This document shows, in pieces, positions 17,389-26,296 of a stretch of DNA of 64,000 nucleotides. The notes beneath the pieces were generated by a model. It was not told the DNA's origin. It saw only the letters and a program-made list of their open reading frames with translations, and made no database searches. This stretch comes from Streptomyces roseirectus (GTDB lineage Bacteria; Actinomycetota; Actinomycetes; Streptomycetales; Streptomycetaceae): assembly GCF_014489635.1 (NCBI RefSeq), contig NZ_CP060828.1, forward strand, positions 3,758,001-3,822,000, given 5' to 3'. Position numbers and translations under genes: made by a program. Each line of letters begins with the position of its first letter. Position 1 is the stretch's first letter.

Positions 17389-17419
17389 AACATTCGAAGT
17401 ATCGTCCGAAACATTCGAA
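17389..17419. promoter_or_regulatory. Two direct AACATTCGAA repeats 21 bases apart (candidate operator pair)
   Basis: AACATTCGAA occurs at 17389-17398 and again at 17410-17419, exactly two helical turns apart, in the 150-base divergent gap between the LacI gene and the GH3 gene. The second sits in CGAAACATTCG, which resembles the CGAAA-N-TTTCG xylanase box with one extra spacer base. Probably bound by the neighbouring LacI protein. Confidence 0.5.
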
Positions 17420-17476
17420 AACGGTACGAGGATTCACGGTCCTTCTGGTGGCTCACCGACCTCTGACAGGAGCTTC

Positions 17477-19807
17477 ATGACCACCACCCCCGAGCGCGAC
17501 GTCGCTCCCGAACGCGCCCCCTGGCGCGATCCCGCACTGCCCGCCGCCGCCCGCGTCGACGACCTGATCTCCCGGATGACGCTCCAGGAGAAGACCGCCC
17601 AGCTGTACGGCGTCTGGGTGGGCGCCGACACCGAGGACGGCGGAGTCGCCCCGCACCAGAGCGACATGAGCACGGACTACGACTGGGACGAGCTGGTCTC
17701 CCACGGACTCGGCCAGCTCACCCGCCCCTTCGGTACCGCCCCCGTCGACCCGACGGCCGGCGCCCGTGCCCTCGCCGAGGCCCAGCGCCGCCTGGTCGCC
17801 GCGAACCGCTTCGGCATCCCCGCGCTCGCCCACGAGGAGTGTCTGGCCGGGTTCACCGCCTGGCAGGCCACCGCCTACCCCGTCCCGCTCTCCTGGGGCG
17901 CCTCCTTCGACCCTGACCTCGTCGAGAAGATGGCCGCCCGTATCGGCCACGACCTGCGCTCGGTCGGCGTCCACCAGGGCCTCGCGCCCGTCCTGGACGT
18001 CGTGCGCGACGCCCGCTGGGGGCGGGTCGAGGAGACGATCGGCGAGGACCCGTACCTCGTCGGCACGGTCGCCACCGCCTATGTGCGCGGCCTCCAGTCG
18101 GCCGGTGTGGTCGCCACGCTCAAGCACTTCGCCGGGTACGCCTCCTCGGCGGGCGCCCGCAACCTGGCGCCCGTGCGCGCGGGCACCCGCGAGTTCGCGG
18201 ACGTCACCCTGCCCCCGTTCGAGATGGCGATCCGCGAGGGCGGCGCCCGCTCGGTCATGCCGTCCTACACCGAGCGCGACGGCGTGCCGGCCTCCGCCGA
18301 CCCCGAACTGCTCACCCAACTCCTGCGCGACACCTGGGGGTTCACCGGCACGGTCGTCTCCGACTACTTCGCCGTCGGCTTCCTGGAGACCCTGCACCGG
18401 GTCGCCGGCACGCCCGCCCAGGCGGCCCACGCGGCGCTCGCCGCCGGCATCGACGTCGAGCTGCCGACCCTCAAGTGCTACGGCAAGCCTCTCCTGACGG
18501 CCGTTCAGGAAGGCGCCGTGCCCGAGGAGTTGGTGGACACCGCCGTCCGCCGCGTCCTGCTCCAGAAGTGCGAACTCGGGCTGCTTGACGAGGACTGGAC
18601 GCCGGTCCACGCCGACCCCGTCGACCTGGACTCGGCGGCGAACCGGGCCGTGGCGCGTGAACTCGCCGAGGAATCCGTCGTGTTGCTCGACAACCCGGAC
18701 GGCATCCTGCCGCTCGCGCCCGACACGAGGATCGCGGTCGTCGGCCCGCGCGCGGCGGACGCGCTGGCGATGCTCGGCTGCTACTCCTTCCCCTCGCACG
18801 TCCTGCCCCACCACCCCGGCGTCGCCGACGGCGTCGAGATCCCGACGGTCCTGGACGCCCTGCGCGCCGAACTCCCGGACGCCAAGGTCACGTTCGCCGA
18901 GGGCTGCGGCGTCGACACCCCCGACACCGGCGGCTTCGACGAGGCCGTGGCACGCACCGCCGAGGCGGACGTCTGCGTCGCCGTGCTCGGCGACCGCGCC
19001 GGGCTCTTCGGGCGCGGCACCTCCGGCGAGGGCTGCGACGCCGAGGACCTTCGACTGCCCGGCGTCCAGGCCGAGTTGCTGGACGCGCTGGTCGCGACCG
19101 GCGTCCCCGTCGTGCTCGTCATGCTCACCGGGCGCCCCTACGCGCTCGGGCGCTGGCACGGGCGGCTCGGGGCGGTCGTCCAGGCGTTCTTCCCCGGCGA
19201 GGAGGGCGGACCGGCGGTCGCGGGGGTCTTGTCGGGCCGCGTCAACCCGTCGGGACGGCTCCCGGTGAGCGTGCCGCGCGTCACGGGGGGCCAGCCCTGG
19301 ACGTACCTCCAGCCGCCGCTGGGGCTCAAGGGCGAGGTCAGCAACCTCGACCCGACGCCGCTGTACCCGTTCGGGCACGGGCGGTCGTACACCGAGTTCG
19401 TGTGGGAGAGCGGCGCGGCGGAAGCGGCCGCGTCGATCTCCACCGACGGCGCGTACGACGTGAGCGTGACCGTCCGCAACGCCGGGGAGCGGCCCGGGGC
19501 CGAGGTCGTGCAGTTGTACCTGCACGACCCGGTGGCCTCGGTGACGCGGCCCGACGTCCGGCTGATCGGTTACCAGCGGCTGGAGTTGGCGCCGGGACAG
19601 GAGCGCCGGGTCACGTTCACCTTCCACGCCGACCTGTCCGCGTTCACGGACCGCGCCGGGCGCCGGATCGTCGAACCGGGCGCGCTGGAGCTGCGGCTGG
19701 GGGCGTCCAGCACGGACACCCGGTTCACGACGAGTCTCGAACTCACCGGGGAGGTGCGGGAGTTGGGGGTCGACCGGCGGTTGTTCTGCGAGACCGAGGT
19801 CGGCTAG
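17477..19807 (+). CDS. GH3 beta-glucosidase/beta-xylosidase with fibronectin III-like domain
   Basis: 776 residues from the ATG at 17477 (MTTTPERDVAPERAP), with no signal peptide, so it is cytoplasmic. The GH3 N-terminal barrel carries KHFAGY (from Lys216) and nucleophile Asp296 in GTVVSDYFAV. The alpha/beta sandwich domain follows (VVLLDNPDGILPL, GRGTSGEGCDAEDLRLPG), and the C-terminal FnIII-like domain has YPFGHGRSYTEF and RNAGERPGAEVVQLYL. It releases single sugars from imported oligosaccharides; gluco- versus xylo-specificity cannot be read reliably. It is divergent from the LacI gene and fits with the xylanase. Confidence 0.93.
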   Translation: MTTTPERDVAPERAPWRDPALPAAARVDDLISRMTLQEKTAQLYGVWVGADTEDGGVAPHQSDMSTDYDWDELVSHGLGQLTRPFGTAPVDPTAGARALAEAQRRLVAANRFGIPALAHEECLAGFTAWQATAYPVPLSWGASFDPDLVEKMAARIGHDLRSVGVHQGLAPVLDVVRDARWGRVEETIGEDPYLVGTVATAYVRGLQSAGVVATLKHFAGYASSAGARNLAPVRAGTREFADVTLPPFEMAIREGGARSVMPSYTERDGVPASADPELLTQLLRDTWGFTGTVVSDYFAVGFLETLHRVAGTPAQAAHAALAAGIDVELPTLKCYGKPLLTAVQEGAVPEELVDTAVRRVLLQKCELGLLDEDWTPVHADPVDLDSAANRAVARELAEESVVLLDNPDGILPLAPDTRIAVVGPRAADALAMLGCYSFPSHVLPHHPGVADGVEIPTVLDALRAELPDAKVTFAEGCGVDTPDTGGFDEAVARTAEADVCVAVLGDRAGLFGRGTSGEGCDAEDLRLPGVQAELLDALVATGVPVVLVMLTGRPYALGRWHGRLGAVVQAFFPGEEGGPAVAGVLSGRVNPSGRLPVSVPRVTGGQPWTYLQPPLGLKGEVSNLDPTPLYPFGHGRSYTEFVWESGAAEAAASISTDGAYDVSVTVRNAGERPGAEVVQLYLHDPVASVTRPDVRLIGYQRLELAPGQERRVTFTFHADLSAFTDRAGRRIVEPGALELRLGASSTDTRFTTSLELTGEVRELGVDRRLFCETEVG

Positions 19808-19828
19808 CCGACGCGAGACCGGAGTCGG

Positions 19829-20083
19829 TCAGCCGACGCTCTCGAACCGCCAGCGGTGCACCGCTCGCGTGACCAACTCTCCCTCCGGCTCAGGGAGTTC
19901 GGGCAGCGGTGCGTCCAGCTCCGCCTCCCACCAGGTGATGACCAGCACCCGGTCCCCGGCCGCGCGGAACGTCTCCCGACGGAGGGGAGGCGTCGCGAGG
20001 GTCTGGCGGCGGGCCCAGGCGAGCAGTTCCTCGCCCCGGCCCGCCGCCGCCTTGGCCTCCCACATCAACGCGACGGTCGTCAT
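19829..20083 (-). CDS. Small conserved hypothetical protein, coupled to tsaD
   Basis: 84 residues ([29 protein letters not shown]...). The ATG overlaps the tsaD stop as ATGA, so it is translationally coupled as the last gene of the tsaB-rimI-tsaD run. The start [21 protein letters not shown] and the VLVITWWE strand recall ferredoxin-like (Dabb/antibiotic-monooxygenase type) folds. That is only a fold-level impression; the function is unknown. Confidence 0.7.
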   Translation of the reverse strand: MTTVALMWEAKAAAGRGEELLAWARRQTLATPPLRRETFRAAGDRVLVITWWEAELDAPLPELPEPEGELVTRAVHRWRFESVG

Positions 20084-21165
20084 GAGTACAGGTTGTCCTT
20101 GCTGACCTCGTGCACGTGATCGTGACCGGGCACGTGCGGGTCGGTCACCGGCAACGACGAGTCCGCCGACAGGTCCCAGTCCGACGGCGTCCGGTTGCGC
20201 GCCACCATCTCCGCGCCCAGCGCCGCGACCATCGCCCCGTTGTCCGTGCACAACTTCGGCCGGGGCACCCGCAGCCGGATCCCGGCGGCCTCGCACCGCT
20301 CCTGGGCGAGCGCCCGCAGCCGGGAGTTGGCGGCGACCCCGCCGCCGATCATCAGGTGGTCGACGCCCTCGTCCTTGCACGCCCGCACGGCCTTGCGCGT
20401 CAGCACGTCGACGACCGCCTCCTGGAAGGACGCGGCCACGTCACGCACCGGCACCTCCTCCCCCGCCGCCCGCTTCGCCTCGATCCAGCGGGCCACGGCC
20501 GTCTTCAGCCCGGAGAAGGAGAAGTCGTAGGCGGGGTCACGCGAACCGGTCAACCCCCGTGGAAAAGCGATGGCGTTGGGGTCACCTTCGCGGGCGTACC
20601 GGTCGATGACAGGCCCGCCGGGGAAGCCCAGGTTCAGCACGCGCGCGATCTTGTCGAACGCCTCGCCGGCCGCGTCGTCGATCGTCGCGCCCATCGGCCG
20701 GACGTCCGAGGTGATGTCGCTGGACAGCAGCAGCGAGGAGTGCCCGCCGGAGACCAGCAGGGCCATCGTCGGCTCGGGCAGCGGGCCGTGCTCCAGCTGG
20801 TCGACGCAGATGTGCGAGGCGAGGTGGTTGACGCCGTACAGCGGCTTGCCCAGCGCGTACGCGTACGCCTTGGCGGCCGAGACGCCGACCAGCAGCGCGC
20901 CCGCGAGCCCCGGACCCGCGGTGACGGCGATGCCGTCCAGGTCCCTCGCCGAGATCCCGGCGTCCTTCAGGGCCCGCTCGATCGTCGGGACCATCGCCTC
21001 CAGGTGGGCGCGCGAGGCGACCTCCGGGACGACGCCGCCGAACCGGGCGTGCTCGTCGACGGACGACGCGACCGCGTCCGCGAGCAGGGTGGTACCCCGG
21101 ACGATCCCGACACCGGTCTCGTCGCAGGAGGTCTCGATCCCCAGGACCAGGGGTTCGTCAGTCAT
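20080..21165 (-). CDS. tsaD: tRNA N6-threonylcarbamoyladenosine synthase TsaD
   Basis: 361 residues. The ASKHA-fold ATPase shows [13 protein letters not shown], metal ligands His114 and His118 in NHLASHI, and [11 protein letters not shown]. TsaD transfers threonylcarbamoyl onto A37 of ANN-decoding tRNAs, working with TsaB and TsaE, both encoded nearby. The gene starts eight bases inside the end of rimI and couples to the small hypothetical downstream. Confidence 0.97.
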   Translation of the reverse strand: MTDEPLVLGIETSCDETGVGIVRGTTLLADAVASSVDEHARFGGVVPEVASRAHLEAMVPTIERALKDAGISARDLDGIAVTAGPGLAGALLVGVSAAKAYAYALGKPLYGVNHLASHICVDQLEHGPLPEPTMALLVSGGHSSLLLSSDITSDVRPMGATIDDAAGEAFDKIARVLNLGFPGGPVIDRYAREGDPNAIAFPRGLTGSRDPAYDFSFSGLKTAVARWIEAKRAAGEEVPVRDVAASFQEAVVDVLTRKAVRACKDEGVDHLMIGGGVAANSRLRALAQERCEAAGIRLRVPRPKLCTDNGAMVAALGAEMVARNRTPSDWDLSADSSLPVTDPHVPGHDHVHEVSKDNLYS

Positions 21166-21679
21166 TCTCGGTTCCTCGTACGGGAGTCGCTGCGGGGTCG
21201 GTGCGGCGCATCACCAGCGCGTCCACGTTGCCCGGCTGGTAGTAGCCGCGCCGGAAGCCGATCGGCTCGAAGCCGTAACGCTCGTACAGCTTCTGGGCGC
21301 GGATGTTGTCGACGCGGCACTCCAGCATGACCTCGGGACACTCGAACTCGGTCGCCGCGCGCAGGAGTTCGGTCAGGAGCCGGCCGCCGAGGCCGGTGCC
21401 CCAGTGGTCGCGGGCCACCGCGATGGTCTGGACGTCGGCGAGGTCGCCGGAGGCGGCGAGTCCGGCGTAGCCGACGATCCGGCCGTCCCCCTCACTCACC
21501 GCCACCACGTACCGCCGGTTGGCCTCGGGCCCCCGCGCGTGCGCCAGCTCCGACCAGAACATCCCCCGCGACCACGCGTCCTCGGGAAACAGCCCGCGCT
21601 CCAGCTCCAGCACGGGATCGATGTCCCACCAGCGCATCTCACGCAGCACGGGCAGCGCGCTCACCACGGTTCCGGTCAC
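21158..21679 (-). CDS. rimI: Ribosomal protein S18-alanine N-acetyltransferase RimI
   Basis: 173 residues from the GTG at 21679, which overlaps the tsaB stop (GTGA). GNAT acetyltransferase motifs: [20 protein letters not shown] (acetyl-CoA loop), [18 protein letters not shown], and the C-terminal [15 protein letters not shown]. RimI acetylates N-terminal alanine of S18 in E. coli; actinobacterial homologues may have wider targets. It sits between tsaB and tsaD, a common arrangement. Confidence 0.92.
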   Translation of the reverse strand: MTGTVVSALPVLREMRWWDIDPVLELERGLFPEDAWSRGMFWSELAHARGPEANRRYVVAVSEGDGRIVGYAGLAASGDLADVQTIAVARDHWGTGLGGRLLTELLRAATEFECPEVMLECRVDNIRAQKLYERYGFEPIGFRRGYYQPGNVDALVMRRTDPAATPVRGTEND

Positions 21680-22320
21680 TTCGGCGTGACCACCTTGTAG
21701 TTCTTCGGCACCTGCGCGTCCGGCCGTCGCAGGTACAGCGGCCGGGGCTCGTCCAGCTCGACGCCCGCGGCCAGCCGCTCGGCCGCCAGCGCGGCGAGCG
21801 AGGCCGCCGAGACGTGTTCGGGGCCCGGGACGACGTCGAAGGCGTCCGGGTACAGCAGCGCGCCGGCGCCGAACGTGGGGACGTCCTGCGCGACCTCGGC
21901 GGGGCGGTCCACCGCGGGCCCGCTCACCCTCGTCAGCCGGTCGTCGTAGCGCGCCCAGTAGACCTCCTTGCGCCGGGCGTCCGTGGCGACCACGAACGGG
22001 CCCTCCACCTCCGCCGCGTACGCGAGCCCGTCCAGCGTGCAGACGCCGTACACCGGGACGCCCAGCGCGAGGCCGAACGTGTCCGCCGTCATCAGCCCGA
22101 CCCGAAGGCCCGTGTACGGCCCCGGTCCGGTGCCGACGACGATCCCCGTCACGGCGTCCAGTCTCACCCCCGCCTCGGCGAGCACACGGTCGACGGCCGG
22201 CAGCAGCAGTTCGCCGTGCCGGCGGGCGTCCACCTGACTCGACGCGGCGACGGTTCGGGCGCCGTCGTGCAGGGCGACCGTGACGGCGGGGGTGGCGGTA
22301 TCCAGAGCGAGCAAGAGCAC
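21676..22320 (-). CDS. tsaB: tRNA threonylcarbamoyladenosine biosynthesis protein TsaB
   Basis: 214 residues, MLLLALDTATPAVTVALHDG..., an ASKHA-fold paralogue of TsaD that lacks the metal-binding histidines and serves as its partner. GIVVGTGPGPYTGLRVGLMTADTFGLALG is characteristic. First gene of the tsaB-rimI-tsaD-small protein unit, all coupled by overlapping stop/start codons. TsaE is encoded 1 kb away. Confidence 0.94.
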   Translation of the reverse strand: MLLLALDTATPAVTVALHDGARTVAASSQVDARRHGELLLPAVDRVLAEAGVRLDAVTGIVVGTGPGPYTGLRVGLMTADTFGLALGVPVYGVCTLDGLAYAAEVEGPFVVATDARRKEVYWARYDDRLTRVSGPAVDRPAEVAQDVPTFGAGALLYPDAFDVVPGPEHVSAASLAALAAERLAAGVELDEPRPLYLRRPDAQVPKNYKVVTPK

Positions 22321-22412
22321 GCGAACAGCCTACGGCGCGCGGGAGTGAACCACGTCCCGTACTGCTACCGTCCACGGCGAAACCGGACGTTACGACACAG
22401 AGGTGGGCGCAG

Positions 22413-22955
22413 GTGGCAAGTGGGAACGCGGGGGTCGTGACGGGGCTCACGGCGGCGGCGCTCGTCACGGTGGGGGTGCTGGGGTGGCAGGCGTCCGCGA
22501 CCGCCGATCTCGGGCGCGGGGAGCGGACGGTGGCGGTCTCCTCCAAGGTGCCGCGCGATGTGAAGCACCCCGAGGCGCTGCCGGTGAACTCCGGGGGCGG
22601 GCAGCGGGTCGTCTACTCGGTCGACGACGACCGGGTGTGGCTCGTCGGTGAGGACGGGCGGGTGGTGCGGACGTTCCGGGTCTACCCCGGGGGGATCGAT
22701 CCCGCGCCGGGCTCGTACGTCGTGTCGTCCCGCGCGAACGCGGTCACCGCGACGGACGGGACTCAGGTCGAGCATGTCGTCCGCTTCGCGGCGACGCCGG
22801 ACGGGATGGCGATCGGGTTCAGTGCGGCGGTGAACGGGGCACTGCCGGACGCGGACACGATGGTGCGGACCGGGGGGATCAGGGAGACGCGGGCGGACGG
22901 GGACGCGATGTGGGACTTCGCGACGGTGGGGCGACGGGTGGTGGTGATTCGGTGA
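22413..22955 (+). CDS. Membrane/secreted protein resembling an inactive L,D-transpeptidase
   Basis: 180 residues from a GTG. One hydrophobic N-terminal segment (VVTGLTAAALVTVGVLGW) is an anchor or signal. The rest reads like an L,D-transpeptidase (YkuD) core: VWLVGEDGRVVRTFRVYPGGIDPAPGSYVV, then IGFSAAVNG, then TGGIRETRADGDAMWDFATVGRRVVVI. In active enzymes the last block is SHGCIR; here it is RTGGIR, so the catalytic Cys and the adjacent His are both missing. I infer a pseudoenzyme of the envelope. The alternative is an unrelated beta protein. It is divergent from tsaB. Confidence 0.65.
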   Translation: MASGNAGVVTGLTAAALVTVGVLGWQASATADLGRGERTVAVSSKVPRDVKHPEALPVNSGGGQRVVYSVDDDRVWLVGEDGRVVRTFRVYPGGIDPAPGSYVVSSRANAVTATDGTQVEHVVRFAATPDGMAIGFSAAVNGALPDADTMVRTGGIRETRADGDAMWDFATVGRRVVVIR

Positions 22956-23330
22956 GGGCCTAAGGGGGTGCCGCTCCATGTGGTCTGGCGGCTGCGGGTT
23001 GTCTGTGGTTGTTCGCGCCCACGCGGCGGTAGCCGCATATCGACACAGCCCCGCGCCCCTAAAAGGCGGCTACGCCGCCTTCCGCCGGTCCTCCGCCGCG
23101 TTCTCGTCCTCCGTCGGCTCTGGTGCCCTCGGCGGCAAGGACACCGCCTTCGCCGCCGCGCACGACGCCAACAGGTCGCTCATCGAAACTACCGGCATGG
23201 ACATGGGCGCCTCCAGCGGGTCGGGGGCGGTCGTGGGGGCTACTTAGGTAGACCTAACCACGGGCTGGATACCATATGACCACGCCCGATCCCGTGGACG
23301 CAACATTTTGCCGACGTCGTGTCGGAACGT
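22956..23330. other. Gap holding a dispersed repeat and a doubtful short frame
   Basis: The first half (about 22986-23064) is a copy of the dispersed Streptomyces repeat described separately. Beyond it a frame ending with a stop at 23247 keeps good codon character for about 60 codons (GGYAAFRRSSAAFSSSVGSG...) but its start lies inside the repeat. It may be the 3' end of a decayed gene. TTAGGTAGACCTAA (23244-23257) is a short iron-box-like palindrome, too short for a full IdeR/DmdR site. Confidence 0.45.
22986..23064 (-). repeat. Dispersed Streptomyces intergenic repeat, copy A
   Basis: The - strand reads TTTTAGGGGCGCGGGGCTGT, then ...ATGCGGCTACCGCCGCG... and GGGCGCGAACAACCACA. It matches copies at 34431-34505 and 43911-43985 with few differences. 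All copies are intergenic. The GCGGCTACCGCCGC part is self-complementary, so it can form a hairpin. Confidence 0.8.
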
Positions 23331-23837
23331 TCACACGCGCAGCAGGCCCGGTAGATCGACCCCGTCCCACCGCGCCCCGAGCCCGCGTACGGACACGTGC
23401 CGCACCTCGTCGGTCGTGTCGCCGACGGCCCGCTCGATGCCGATCCAGAGCCGGTCCTCGGTCAGCTCCTCGACCTTGCCCTCGCCCCACTCCACGACGA
23501 CGACGGACTCGGGCAGGGAGACGTCGAGGTCGAGGTCTTCCATCTCGTCCAGCCCGCCGCCCAGGCGGTACGCGTCGACGTGGACCAGCGGGGGCCCGTC
23601 GACGAGGGACGGGTGGACGCGGGCGATGACGAACGTCGGCGAGGTGACGGCCCCCCGGACGCCGAGCCCTTCGCCGAGCCCCCGGGTCAGCGTGGTCTTC
23701 CCGGCGCCCAGCTCGCCGTTGAGCATGACGAGGTCCCCGGCGCGCAGGAGCGAGGCGAGTCTCAGGCCCAGCTCACGCATCTGCTCGGGGGAGGTGACGG
23801 TCAACTCAGCCAGGCTGTGCGGTGCTGCTGCTTCCAT
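23331..23837 (-). CDS. tsaE: tRNA t6A ATPase TsaE
   Basis: 168 residues from the ATG at 23837; a TTG three codons upstream is less likely. P-loop GELGAGKTTLTRGLGEGLG is followed by TSPTFVIARVHP, DAYRLGG and the Walker B-like VVVVEWGEG, the standard TsaE set. TsaE drives the TsaB-TsaD complex with ATP. The gene overlaps the end of the upstream alpha/beta hydrolase gene by about 30 bases, so the two are co-transcribed. Confidence 0.95.
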   Translation of the reverse strand: MEAAAPHSLAELTVTSPEQMRELGLRLASLLRAGDLVMLNGELGAGKTTLTRGLGEGLGVRGAVTSPTFVIARVHPSLVDGPPLVHVDAYRLGGGLDEMEDLDLDVSLPESVVVVEWGEGKVEELTEDRLWIGIERAVGDTTDEVRHVSVRGLGARWDGVDLPGLLRV

Positions 23838-25044
23838 AACCGCCAACGGTAGCCCCCGCCGGGAACGCCCCCACCCGCGTGAGCAGGTCGGCGAGCCGGT
23901 CCGTCACCACCTCGGGGTGCTCCAGCATCACCAGGTGCCCGGCGTCCGGCACGAGCACCAGCTCGGCCCCCGGCAGCAGATCGGCGATGGCCTCGCTGTG
24001 CTCGCTGGGCGTCACCAGGTCCCCCACGCCCGCGAGCACCAGCACCGGCATCTCGCTGAACCGGGCCAGCGCCTCGGTCTTGTCGTGCTCGGTGAACGCC
24101 GGGTAGAACTCGGCGACGACGTCGATGGTCGTCCCCTCGATCATCCGCTCGGCGAACCGCGCGACCGCCGGATCGACGTCCCGCGAGGAGAACGAGTACC
24201 GCTTGATGACGCCGGCGAACAGGTCGGCCGTCGCCCGCCGCCCCCTCTCCACCAGCGCCGCCTGCTGCCCGAGCACCTTGAGGACCCCGGGCAGCACCCG
24301 CCGCACGGCGTTGACCCCGGCCGCGGGCAGCCCGTAGTTGACCTCCCCGAGCCGCCCGGACGACGTCCCGACGAACGCGGTCGCCACGACCCGCTCGGCG
24401 ACGAACTCGGGGTACTGCGCGGCGAGCGCCATCACCGTCATCCCGCCCATGGAGTGTCCCACGAGTACTACGGGTCCCTCGGGGGCGGCCGCGTCGACGA
24501 CGGCCTTCAGGTCCCGGCCGAGCTGGTCGATGGTGACCGGCACGCCGTCCTGGAGCTGCGCGACCCCGTGCTCCGACCGGCCGTGGCCGCGCTGGTCCCA
24601 GTGCACGGTCCGCACGACGCCCCGCAGCGCCGCCCGCTGGAAGTGCCAGGAGTCCTGGGTGAGGCAGTAGCCGTGGCTGAAGACGACGGTGACGGGGGCC
24701 GGCGCCTTGCGGCCGAACAGCCGCCGGCGCCGGGGCGCGGTCCCGCCCTCGGGCTCGACGTCGTCCACCTCGTAGTACAGCTCGGTGCCGTCGTCCGCGT
24801 ACGCCTTGCCGGGGGTGCCGCGCAGGGCGCCGTAGGGGCCGGCCGAGTCCAGGGCGAGGCGGGCCTTCTTGCGCATGCCCCGGCCGACGGTCATCCGCTC
24901 CAGGGCGACGCCGGCGGCGGCCCCGGCGGCGATCACCCCTATCGCGGCGCCGGCGATGCCGGTCACCCGGCGCCAGTTGCCCGCAGCGTCCCCCGTGGCG
25001 GAGGCGACGGCGTCAGCCACCGCCTCCACACCGCTCTCGCTCAC
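23806..25044 (-). CDS. Alpha/beta hydrolase, membrane-associated
   Basis: 412 residues from a GTG. The N-terminal hydrophobic stretch VTGIAGAAIGVIAAGAAAGVAL suggests membrane association or export. The hydrolase core shows FSHGYCLTQDSW, the nucleophile elbow GHSMGG, and C-terminal GVGDLVTPSEHSE and PDAGHLVMLEHPE (the Asp and His of the triad). Substrate unknown. It lies between alr (24 bases upstream) and tsaE, a stable actinobacterial order. Confidence 0.9.
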   Translation of the reverse strand: MSESGVEAVADAVASATGDAAGNWRRVTGIAGAAIGVIAAGAAAGVALERMTVGRGMRKKARLALDSAGPYGALRGTPGKAYADDGTELYYEVDDVEPEGGTAPRRRRLFGRKAPAPVTVVFSHGYCLTQDSWHFQRAALRGVVRTVHWDQRGHGRSEHGVAQLQDGVPVTIDQLGRDLKAVVDAAAPEGPVVLVGHSMGGMTVMALAAQYPEFVAERVVATAFVGTSSGRLGEVNYGLPAAGVNAVRRVLPGVLKVLGQQAALVERGRRATADLFAGVIKRYSFSSRDVDPAVARFAERMIEGTTIDVVAEFYPAFTEHDKTEALARFSEMPVLVLAGVGDLVTPSEHSEAIADLLPGAELVLVPDAGHLVMLEHPEVVTDRLADLLTRVGAFPAGATVGGYGSSSTAQPG

Positions 25045-25068
25045 GTACCGCTCCTCTCCACCCTGGAC

Positions 25069-26283
25069 CTACCCACCGACGTAGACGCGGGGAACGCGCG
25101 CGGAGATGCGGGTGACGATCTCGTACCCGATGGTCCCGGCGGCCTGCGCCCAGTCCTCGGCGGTCGGTTCCCCCCGGTCGCCGGGGCCGAACAGGACGGC
25201 CTCGGCGCCGGCCTCGACGTCGTCGCCGCCGAGGTCCACGACGAACTGGTCCATCGCGATCCGGCCGGCCGTCGTCCGCCACTTCCCGCCGATCAGCACG
25301 GGTCCGGCGCCGGAGGCGTGCCTCGGGACGCCGTCGCCGTAACCGAGGGGGACGAGCGCGAGGGTCGTCTCGCCGGGGGTGACGTAGTGGTGGCCGTAGC
25401 TGACGCCGTGTCCGCCGGGGACGTGCTTGACGAGGGCGACCGGGGCCGTGAGCGTCATCACCGGGCGCAGGCCCAGGTCGGCGGGGGCGCCGAGGTCGGG
25501 GCTCGGCGAGAGGCCGTACATCGCGACGCCGGGGCGGACGAGGTCGTAGTGCGCCTCGGGCAACGTCAGCGTCGCGGGCGAGTTGGCGATGTGCCGGACC
25601 TCGGGGCGGACGCCCTGGGCCTCGGCGTACGTCACCATCTCCCGGAACCTGTCCAGCTGTTGCCTCGTCGAGGGGTGCCCCGGTTCGTCGGCGCACGCGA
25701 GGTGCGACCAGAGGCCGGTGATCCGTACGTGCCCGGCGCGCTCGGCTTCCAGGGCGCGGCGTACGAGGCCGGCCCAGTCGGCGGGCTGACTGCCGCCGCG
25801 GCCGAGTCCGGTGTCGGCCTTGAGTTGGACGCGGGCCACGGTCTGGACGGGGGCTGCTGTTTGGACGGCCTCGGCGGCCTCTTTCTGGACGGCCTCGGCG
25901 GCCTCTTTCTGGACGGCCTCGGCGGCCCCGACGACCTCCTCCAGCGCCCACTCGGCGCTCACGGACACGTCGATCCCGGCCTCGACGGCCTCCCGCCAGG
26001 GCCCGCCCGGCGTCCACAGCCAGCACATCACGCGGACGTCGTCCGGCAGCCCGGCGTGCGCCTTCAGCGCCAGCGCCTCCTGCGGCGTCGCCGTCCCCAC
26101 CCACGTCGCGCCGGCCTCGACCGCCGCGCGGGCACACGGAATCGCGCCGTGGCCGTACCCGTCGGCCTTGACCACGGCCATGAAGGCCGCGCCGGGTGCC
26201 TTCCCCCGCAGCGCGCGCACGTTCGCCTTCAGCGCCGCCAGGTCGATCACCGCCCTGGCCCGCGCTCGTTCCGTCTCTCTCAT
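25069..26283 (-). CDS. alr: Alanine racemase
   Basis: 404 residues. The PLP lysine is Lys39 in AVVKADGYGHG. The second catalytic residue, Tyr of GVSYGHHYVTPGE, and GLGRGG, ARIAMDQFVVDLG and GYEIVTRISARVPRVYVGG are all present. It interconverts L- and D-alanine for peptidoglycan. An insertion of three EAVQKEAA-type octads precedes ARVQLKADTGLG. It is encoded by a 24-base tandem repeat (25863-25927), which lengthens the protein slightly. It leads into the hydrolase-tsaE unit. Confidence 0.96.
   Translation of the reverse strand: MRETERARARAVIDLAALKANVRALRGKAPGAAFMAVVKADGYGHGAIPCARAAVEAGATWVGTATPQEALALKAHAGLPDDVRVMCWLWTPGGPWREAVEAGIDVSVSAEWALEEVVGAAEAVQKEAAEAVQKEAAEAVQTAAPVQTVARVQLKADTGLGRGGSQPADWAGLVRRALEAERAGHVRITGLWSHLACADEPGHPSTRQQLDRFREMVTYAEAQGVRPEVRHIANSPATLTLPEAHYDLVRPGVAMYGLSPSPDLGAPADLGLRPVMTLTAPVALVKHVPGGHGVSYGHHYVTPGETTLALVPLGYGDGVPRHASGAGPVLIGGKWRTTAGRIAMDQFVVDLGGDDVEAGAEAVLFGPGDRGEPTAEDWAQAAGTIGYEIVTRISARVPRVYVGG
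25863..25927. repeat. 24-base tandem repeat inside alr (2.7 copies)
   Basis: Units run 25863-25886, 25887-25910 and a partial 25911-25927, nearly identical. In the alr frame they encode repeated AAEAVQKE octads. The period is a multiple of three, so copy-number change keeps the frame. Confidence 0.85.
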
Positions 26284-26296
26284 CTCCCCCAGTCTC

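Noticed and set aside
22978..23247. 89-codon + strand frame MWSGGCGLSVVV...
   Set aside because: The first third is the dispersed repeat; without a start outside it I cannot call a gene, only a possible decayed 3' end.
23244..23257. Iron-box-like TTAGGTAGACCTAA
   Set aside because: Only 14 bases against the 19-base IdeR/DmdR consensus, and it sits downstream of genes rather than at a promoter.
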